Assembly: GCF_020382885.2 (NCBI RefSeq)
Contig: NC_058501.1
Span: forward strand, 16,196,501-16,260,500
Origin: Scatophagus argus
Taxonomy: Eukaryota > Chordata > Actinopteri > Scatophagidae
Length of the DNA: 64,000 bases
Direction of reading: 5' to 3'
In this document: positions 57,101 through 64,000 of the stretch, in pieces
Position numbering within the stretch: position 1 is the first letter of the stretch
How the letters are laid out: every line of letters starts with the position of its first letter
Translations under genes and position numbers: made by a program
Notes under the pieces: model-generated
Told to the model about the DNA's origin: nothing
Seen by the model: only the letters and a program-made list of their open reading frames with translations
Databases searched by the model: none

Positions 57101-58386
57101 CACTGTACAGCTCCTGACATCTGTCTGTGATCACGATCCAAGGAGGTGAAACAGCAAGAAAGCACAAATACCAAGAGAGTAAAAGCTGTGAGCAGCTAAA
57201 GAGAAAAACGGGACTGTAACACATCCAAATTTTCACCACAACTACAGCATGTGTAGTCAATCCACTGTTACCTTATGCATGAGCATCTTACATCAGTGAC
57301 GTCCACCTCTGAGCCTGTTGCTGCTCTGAGGTGCCCATTGAGGGAAGTCAGGGTGACTCTCTTGCTAATGTAGTGAGTGGCTTTATGCAATTAAGTAATT
57401 CATTGTTCCTTTGTTTAAAGTACTTAGTGGACACGCGCTGCTCTGGGACTTGATTGTTCGACAAATAATCCACGTGTGACGACAGCATTAATGTGTCCAA
57501 ACGAGGAAATGCCATTTATGGGCACGGTGCACATCACAAGTCTCCCTCCACATCAAACTCTGCTTTTATCCTTCAGCTGTGTTTGCTTTGAACTCCCTTT
57601 TTCATTTCTACTCTTCCTGCCTACAGTTTTGTTCTACCTTCATCCCAAAAGTTTCTTCCTCTTACTGCTCACCTGCAAGTTGTCCAGCCTCTCTTTGAGC
57701 GCCTGCAGCATCCTCTCCATCTGCTCCGGTGATGATGAGACGTCCCCTGGTGTCACATGTTTATCCTTCCCCTGGTTGTTGCTGCTGTGGCCTCCATCAG
57801 ATCGCTGCCCCCCTGCGGAGGGGTAGTGGGGTGAGTCCGGTATGAGGTTGCTGTTTCCATGGTGACCCTGCTGGTTGCTATAGTGCCCGTCATCAGTGTG
57901 CACGTGATGACTGGCCACCCCTGCGTGATGGGAGCGTGAGGCCGTGCTGTGGCGCTCTTCGTGGGGCGCCGCGCCCTGTCCGAGGCCCTCGCAGAGGGTC
58001 AGTTTGGCCGTCAGCTCTCTAATGGTCTCCCTCTGTTCCAGAATGGTCTCTTTCTGCTGGACGAGGCTCTCCCTGAGGTGGAGGATGGTGGCTTTGGCTT
58101 CTTCGCTCGCCCCCCACCAGCCAGCAGGAGGTGCACTTTGATGGCCTGGTGCGCCGGGCCCTGCTGCCCCTACGCCTGAAGCTCCTGCAGGGAAGCAAGC
58201 TGGGTCTGCATCCACAGGAATAGGCGTGCAAACAAAGCGGGGGTGGGCTCTGTAGTCATAGTCAGACCCTGAACTGGCAGATGCAGGGCAGAAGAGGAGT
58301 GAAAGTACAGAAAAGACAATGGGAACAAGAAACAAATGTAGAGACTGAGAGTTCCTCATGATCTCCATCCACGTTTCAGCCAGCAC
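54169..58386 (-). CDS. Neuronal pentraxin with Asp/His-rich stalk
   Basis: Secreted synaptic organiser that clusters AMPA receptors (role known for NPTX1/2). Five coding exons on the minus strand: 58386-57673, 56691-56247, 55685-55432, 55090-54911, 54378-54169; 600 aa against about 430 for NPTX1. Features: hydrophobic signal peptide (about residues 15-37), FVCTPIPVDADPACF and KLTLCEG with cysteines for multimer disulfides, coiled coils QQKETILEQRETIRELTAKL and LKELLQRKISALEEQL, then an Asp/His-rich segment (residues 276-354). The pentraxin domain starts near residue 400 with ISFPMRTNYMYGRMK, then GQANELVLIEWGNNPMELL, the signature WHHVCLTWS, and FDATQSFVGEM near the end. It may be the partner of NPTX1 (zebrafish has an nptx1-like gene), but I cannot fix the orthology, so no symbol. 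An in-frame ATG a few codons downstream is an alternative start. Confidence 0.93.
54835..54892. repeat. Retroposon-tail repeat in pentraxin intron
   Basis: AATTTCCCTCGGGATCAATA followed by AAGTATCTATCTATTTATCT is the typical 3' terminus of a widespread fish retroposon ending in a short tandem repeat. It sits next to the exon end at 54911, inside the intron. Confidence 0.6.
56344..56580 (-). other. Asp/His-rich coding repeat of the pentraxin
   Basis: Residues 276-354 of the pentraxin. By my count 21 His, 24 Asp and 4 Glu in 79 residues, with Gly, Ser and Asn filling the gaps. It is built from short runs such as DDHHDGSHDDHDGGHHDDDD. On the + strand it appears as CATCATCATCATGG-type triplets. 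It is bounded by coiled coil before and by LESMLNQLHL helix after, within one exon. Confidence 0.9.
57078..57104. repeat. (CA)n microsatellite in pentraxin intron 1
   Basis: Alternating CACACA run within the intron between 56692 and 57672. Confidence 0.9.
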
Positions 58387-59376
58387 GACTGGAGAGCTTG
58401 ACCTTGCTTCAAAATGTGTGATGCCAGTTGAAGTAAAGGTTGTGCTGACTTCTTTGTTGTTGTAGAGCAGGCATCAGGGAGCACAATAACAAAGATCTCC
58501 ACCCACAAAGTATCCACTCATCTGTGAAGAGCAAATAGACATCACAGTTTTGTTTTTTAGTTTCTTTGTCACACAAGGGATTTTATTTTATTCTGGACGT
58601 TGCCTAAACCTGCAAAGCACCAGATTTTTATATAAAGCAGTTTGGGTAGCCTCCACACAATAATTATCACCTGTACTTGTTTTGAATTGTATTGTATTTT
58701 GCAATGTAATTTGTATACTGCACGTCCACCTTACATTTTGTCCTAGTGTCCTATATGTTTTAATCTGCAGGTGAGAAGTATCAGTTGGACAAAAGGACAG
58801 CTAGAAAAGACTTTTAGATCAGGCTGACTAAAGGTCCTCACTTCTCAGCAGGTTGTCAGCGTGATGTCTACTGCCTCAGTTAACTGCAGCCTGTCTGACC
58901 AGTAACCTTAAGCGTGTGGCAAAACAACCAGAGTCTGTCCAGACAAGGATTAATCCGAATCAGAGGTGTGACATCCTGGCCGGATTTTTGTAGGTCTCTT
59001 TAGCGTGAGTTTCTCTGATGGTTTTGACTTCCTGGAAGCCGGAAGGAAGACATACAGTGTAGGCCAATAAACAGACTCGGTTGATCTTTCATTTAAAAAT
59101 CTATACAAGTGAGTGTTTGGCGACTATAAAACGCAAACTAGCAGTGAAGAGGAGATCTGATACATTTCTAAACTGGATTAAAATCTGGATCCCTAAATGA
59201 GCCCAAACATTGCACTCCACGTGCTTCCATGTTGCATTCTCTGTGTCCATGTCATAAAGGCTGGCTGACCTCTCTCAGTGCATGTCCTTCATTATACAGG
59301 GTCGGCATTTTCAAATGGCACCCACGAGATGTGACAGCTGACCACCTGTTGCTCGCAGGTCGACCAGCCTCCATAA

Positions 59377-59409
<33 letters not shown>

Positions 59410-61526
59410 TTGTTAGTGTTGATGGTTCATACATGATTCACTGCATTTTATCAATAATGAAACGGAGGTTCTTTTTAAAAAACCCCAACATCCAAATATA
59501 TCCATTTGCGTGACAAAGATCCGCCCTCACAGAAATCTCCTCAAAAGCTGATGCAGCTGTGTGCTTGTGTTTACTGAGCTGCAGCAGAAACTTACTGCTT
59601 GTTTCTTTAATAGACAATCTGTTTTGTGATCATGTTCTTATTATTATGAAGGGAGAGCAGCGTTTGCACGACGGCATCGCTGCAGTTCCTGTTGTGATTT
59701 ACGAGGCTTAGAGGAGCGACAGATGGTGGAGGTACAGAACCATGTCACAGCCAATCTCAACAGTTTAGCCCTAAGTTTATTACCACCCACAGGTCACTCA
59801 ATTAACCTAATTGCAAGCAGTTGTTGTGCTACCTTAGCTAGAGATAAGTGGGCTTCCTCAGCTGTGTGTGTGTGTGTGTTTGGCTGTGTGTTAATCCATG
59901 GGATGGTAGACCATCGCTGCACCATATGGTCAAGGTGGGTATTTAAGTAGTGCGATTAGTCACAAATTAAAAACTGACGACTGCAGTTCGACCTGAGATT
60001 AAAAAACAGTTGACGCTGACTAAATGAAATAGATTCTGTTTGTAAACAACAAATTTCTTTCTAGACAGAGAATGGATGGATTTAAAACTACGATCATCCT
60101 GGTGCATTACAAGATGAGTGTCAGTATCATTTTCTCTGGTGAGTGGTGGTTCCCCCCAGCCTTCTTTATTGTATATCATGTTTAAAATATCATGTTTAAT
60201 GTCATTAAAATGTCTTTATACTAAAACCTGTGAGATGCCAAAACAGCACACATGTTAACTTCCAATCCACATAGATTCTCCTTTTATCTTCGCTATATTT
60301 TATATTTTGCATGCCCTTTTAGATATTAAATGATATATCTGTCTCATTTGGTGCATGTGCAATACAACCCAGCAACCAAAGTGATGCAAGACGGAATCTG
60401 TCAAAACTCTGCAGCATATTTCTTATAACAAAAAATATGTTATTTTTTTCAACCATTTATGCGTCACTTAAATTCTTTAAGATCACCTAATATTCTTTGG
60501 AAACTAAAAAAAAGCAGTTCTGGATTTGAATAGATCCATCTTCACATCCTCAGGATCCTTCACTGCGAGGATCCAGTGTCTCTCTGACTGTCTTTTAATG
60601 CAGTCAGATGTGAAAGACAACCATGTTATTGTGGACCCCTAAACTGCCTTGAGTTACTGAAAGTTATGTGCATGACAAAAAAAAAAAAGAACAAATAAAT
60701 TAAAAAACAAATTGTAAGAAAATGCTTTCAGTAGGAGCCTTCATCAATCCTTACAAGAATATGTTACCATCTACTGTTTGCAAACTCATGTTGCTTCTTG
60801 TCATATCTTAACGATCAGCTGATTGTCATGTAACATTTTTAGGATGGTCACATTTCTAAATCTTTGTTACGTCTCGCTGAAATCACTGAAGTAGTATTTC
60901 ACAACATTAATGCTCTGTTCTCGGTTCTCAGTAGCAATACATCCTTACCTTGGAGTCCCTGTGAGTGCAGCTTGTGTATCCTCTCTCTGAACTTGTTGCA
61001 GTGAATTATTCCTCCTCACACGCTGATCAGATTGAGAGAGATTTACTGCAGAGGGGAGCTCAGTGCTTTTTATCCCTCCTTCATTGTCACTACCTCTTTT
61101 TTCTCTCCTCCTCTCCTCCCTTCCTTCAGCCTTGTTGTGCTTTTCTTAGAAGACCACACCTCTTTTCCTGTTAGACTCTTGGGACTTTTTGGCATCCCCT
61201 TTGCTGCTTCCACCATCTTTATTTTGTTTGTTTGTTTTGTTTGATTTGACCTCTGATTTACAGTTATCCTCTCCAGCAGGACACAACCTTTGGTTCAGTT
61301 TCTCCAGTACAGCGTCACGCACCTCACCCAGATCTCGGCACATTAATTGGCCTGATTAACTCCTCGCCTCTTGCAGTCTGACTGGCGGCCACAGAGGTGG
61401 TGGCGGGACAGCAGATGGCTCCTCTCAGGTCAAAGAAAATCACAGAACACAACATGTTGATTACAGGATCAGACACTTATACTTACATTAACATTAGATA
61501 ACAGGTTCAGACACACCAGCAGATGC
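58387..61526. other. Upstream of the pentraxin gene; no gene seen
   Basis: Presumed promoter side of the pentraxin gene. It holds (TG)n runs near 59381-59409 and 59865-59880 and poly(A) tracts near 60680. Short open frames occur but none shows family motifs or plausible exon structure. Confidence 0.5.
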
Positions 61527-61830
61527 ACTATATAACACAAAAGTATTGGGACACCTGACCATTAAACCAACAGGGATTTTAATGCCATTGTATTCTAAAT
61601 ACACAGACAGCTTTGCAGCTACAACAGTCTCCACTCTTCTGGGAAGACTTTTCACAAGATGTTGGAGTTTTACTGTGGGGATTTTTGCCCATTCATGCTG
61701 TGGAGCATACGTGAGGTCAGACACTGATGTTGGATGAAAAGGCCTGGCTCACAGTCTCTCTTCCAGTTCATCCCAAAGGTGTTCAGTGTGGTTGAGGTCA
61801 GGGCTCTGTGTGGGCCAGTAAAGATCTTAT
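61527..61830 (-). pseudogene. Decayed Tc1/mariner transposase 3' end
   Basis: Read on the minus strand, the sequence encodes the C-terminal part of a Tc1-type transposase: SPDLNHTEHLWDELEERL, then an in-frame TGA at 61749-61751, then HEWAKIPTVKLQHLVKSLPR followed by RVETVVAAK. The outer end, ACTATATAACACAAAAGTAT with TGGGACACCTG, resembles the element terminus. The catalytic N-terminal half is absent and the frame is broken, so it is a dead fragment. Confidence 0.8.
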
Positions 61831-64000
61831 ATCCATGTCTTTCTTGGAATATTATAATATTTACAAAATTTCTTAAATAAAACTCTCATTACAATCTTGT
61901 GTTCTGTAGGAAAACAAAATCTCAGTATTTCAAACTATTGAAATATTCAGTGTTTATGGTCTCACACACACACACACATGCAGTGCCTGCTTTTACGTCA
62001 ATTTACCTCACCGGCGCACTTCTAGAAGAGTATATACTGTAAAATATTTGTAAAACATTTGTACTTTCAGAACTTGCATACTTCCAGCTATGTGTTGACC
62101 TGAGTTTACCTCTCAGAAGGTTTTTTTTTATCCCTTCTTGTGGGAGGACATTCACCTGTTTGTGTGTGATACATTTGTACAAAACTCAGGTAAAATTTGT
62201 GACGTAAAGATTAGTAAACATGCGACCTGTTTCTGTACACTTTGTGTGCAGCCAAACACTGATTGTAGACAGAAGGAAAGATGGCAGAGGTGTGTTCAAG
62301 TCATCTCTATTGTTTAATAGGTCAGCGAGAGTTCTCCTGTCTGTCAATCTCCTTAATGTGTGTGTGATTGTGTGTGTGTGTGTGTGTGAATTAGGCCCCA
62401 TGGAAGTGAGCCGAGGCAAACAGCTTTACAGCTCAGGTCCAAGGACACGAGACCACAGACGCTCCAGTGCCCCCCCTCAACACTGAACCAAGTGACCCAG
62501 AACCCCACAGTCCACAGTCGCCTGCTGCGGCTGGCAAAGTGGAAGCTGAAGGCGGAAAGAGATGACGTCTCGTGTTTTTAACGGAGAGGTGATGGTCCAG
62601 GACAACCTGCTACCAAGTAAAGACAGCTTGCTCTGTTTTCTTTTTATTTCTTTTTTTGGGTGTGGGTTTGATTTGTTATTACCCTGTCCACTAAAGACGG
62701 GCCTCTCTGTTAGTGTTAGTGCTTATGGTGTTTCTGAGTGTGTGTGTGGAAGGTGACACGCTGCAGTGATAAGGTGAGTCTGGACAGTCGACAGTAACAT
62801 CTGCTTTATTCAAACTTGTCACCATTATAACTGACATGTTTATAAAGGTGTGTGCGCTTGTGATTATGAGTTTCCTACCTGCCTGTTTGGGTCTTAAAGA
62901 TACAGTTTTACTGCTGCAGTCCAGTGCACTTGCTGCAACCCGCCGGCTGTTCGGTCTCCTGCGCAGGAACACCTGCGCCACCATCTGGGACAAACATGCA
63001 ACTGCAGCTTCAGTCAGACGCCTGAAGTTCCTACAAGTGACGTGATGTCAACCGTTAGAGCAAGAGTTTAGCTTAGAAACACAAACATCAAAGACATATG
63101 TACACAATGTACAGTTGTAAAGTACTGACACTTATATGTGTGTCTTAAGAGTAGCTACACTGTATGTGGAAATACTTTACTGCAGTTATGATTAGTATTA
63201 GTCTTAGTTTGTATTGGTACATTTACTGATTGGATTTACATGCAACACAGTCATAGAATATTATCATTGTTGGAGTTTTGACTAGCCTGCGACTAGGACT
63301 GTAATACCTTTACTCTCACCTCTCTCCACTTTCATGATTTGTTGTAGCTGATTGAAGTGGAGCTTTTAAGTATTCTAATTTATTGAGTAGCAATGCATCA
63401 TATTTATATTTTATATAGATATATCTTATATCCTCATTATTTTATCAATCAGAATCTGCAAACAATCTGTCAAATAAACAGTAGTTCTCTTGTATGCAGT
63501 GAGTCAAAGTATAAAACACAAACACAAGCAGGCTACAGACCATACTTACTGCTGAGGTCAGGACTTCTGTATTTACTTTTGCATTTTTATTATTTATTAA
63601 TTCTGAGGAAAATTGAAACACTTGGTGCATATTTTATAAGCTGTGAAAAAGCGCAGTGGGGTTTATGGACTCAGTATGTTTAAAATGGACTACAATTAGA
63701 TCCAAACATTTTGGATTATTTATCTGAACCTGCAAAATAACTATCAAATACATGTGGTGGAGTGGAAGTATAAACTTGGAAGGTATAAATACCTCAAATG
63801 TGAGATAGGCCTATACTTTCCACCAGTGACTACAAACGATCTAAACTTTTTTCACCACTTTAAACTCTCCTCCAACACCTTTATTTCTTACATTAACCTT
63901 TACTCCTGCAGTTTAATGCAATAAATGAATGACCCATGAAGGGGCCTCCTCCTCCTCTTAGAAGCAGGAACTTGGTGATGGTCCGGGTGTATGTAGGCCA
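61831..64000. other. Right end of the window; no supported gene
   Basis: A (TG)n run lies at about 62359-62388. Open frames near 62220-62486 and 62836-63045 are short, with no recognised domain. A small exon of a gene to the right cannot be excluded between 62390 and 62580, where the sequence is more GC-rich than its surroundings. Confidence 0.45.

Noticed and set aside
62390-62580. GC-richer stretch with a short open frame, possible exon
   Set aside because: No splice pair that gives a convincing product and no family resemblance; left as unannotated.

Overview
The window is nuclear DNA of a ray-finned (probably percomorph) fish. It has multi-exon genes with GT/AG introns of roughly 0.1-2 kb, vertebrate protein families, frequent CA/TG microsatellites and several dispersed repeats that I recognise from teleost genomes. 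It is not prokaryotic, phage or organellar.

Layout. 1-14301 (+): 3' nine-tenths of a non-muscle myosin-II heavy chain, best match MYH14; the start lies left of the window. 14302-18822: its long 3' UTR and intergenic DNA, with a TTAA-flanked MITE-like element. 18823-20950 (-): a two-coding-exon gene for a 480-aa protein I cannot name. 23845-25378 (+): a small Mpv17-like membrane protein. 26178-30271 (+): ribosomal protein L18, seven exons. 33682-39439 (+): sphingosine kinase 2. 43288-49318 (+): cytohesin-2, an Arf exchange factor. 54169-58386 (-): a neuronal pentraxin with an unusual Asp/His-rich stalk. 58387-64000: no gene that I can support, and a decayed Tc1-type transposon.

Context. MYH14, RPL18, SPHK2 and CYTH2 are all on human 19q13.33, so this is the fish counterpart of that region. 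Human 17q25 carries the paralogues SPHK1, CYTH1 and NPTX1. A pentraxin beside sphk2 and cyth2 therefore looks like the genome-duplication partner of NPTX1, apparently absent from the human 19q region (inference). The genes are not a functional operon: they act in actomyosin contraction, lipid signalling, Arf signalling, translation and synapse organisation.

No new multi-gene system is evident. The points most worth following are the Asp/His-rich pentraxin segment, the unnamed 480-aa protein with two acidic aromatic motifs, an alternative loop-2 exon in the myosin, a myosin splice donor formed by a (GT)n microsatellite, and the 3-nt cytohesin microexon. Exon limits were read by hand from splice signals, reading phase and homology recalled for these families. 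Lengths and phases add up for all seven genes, but no alignment was run.
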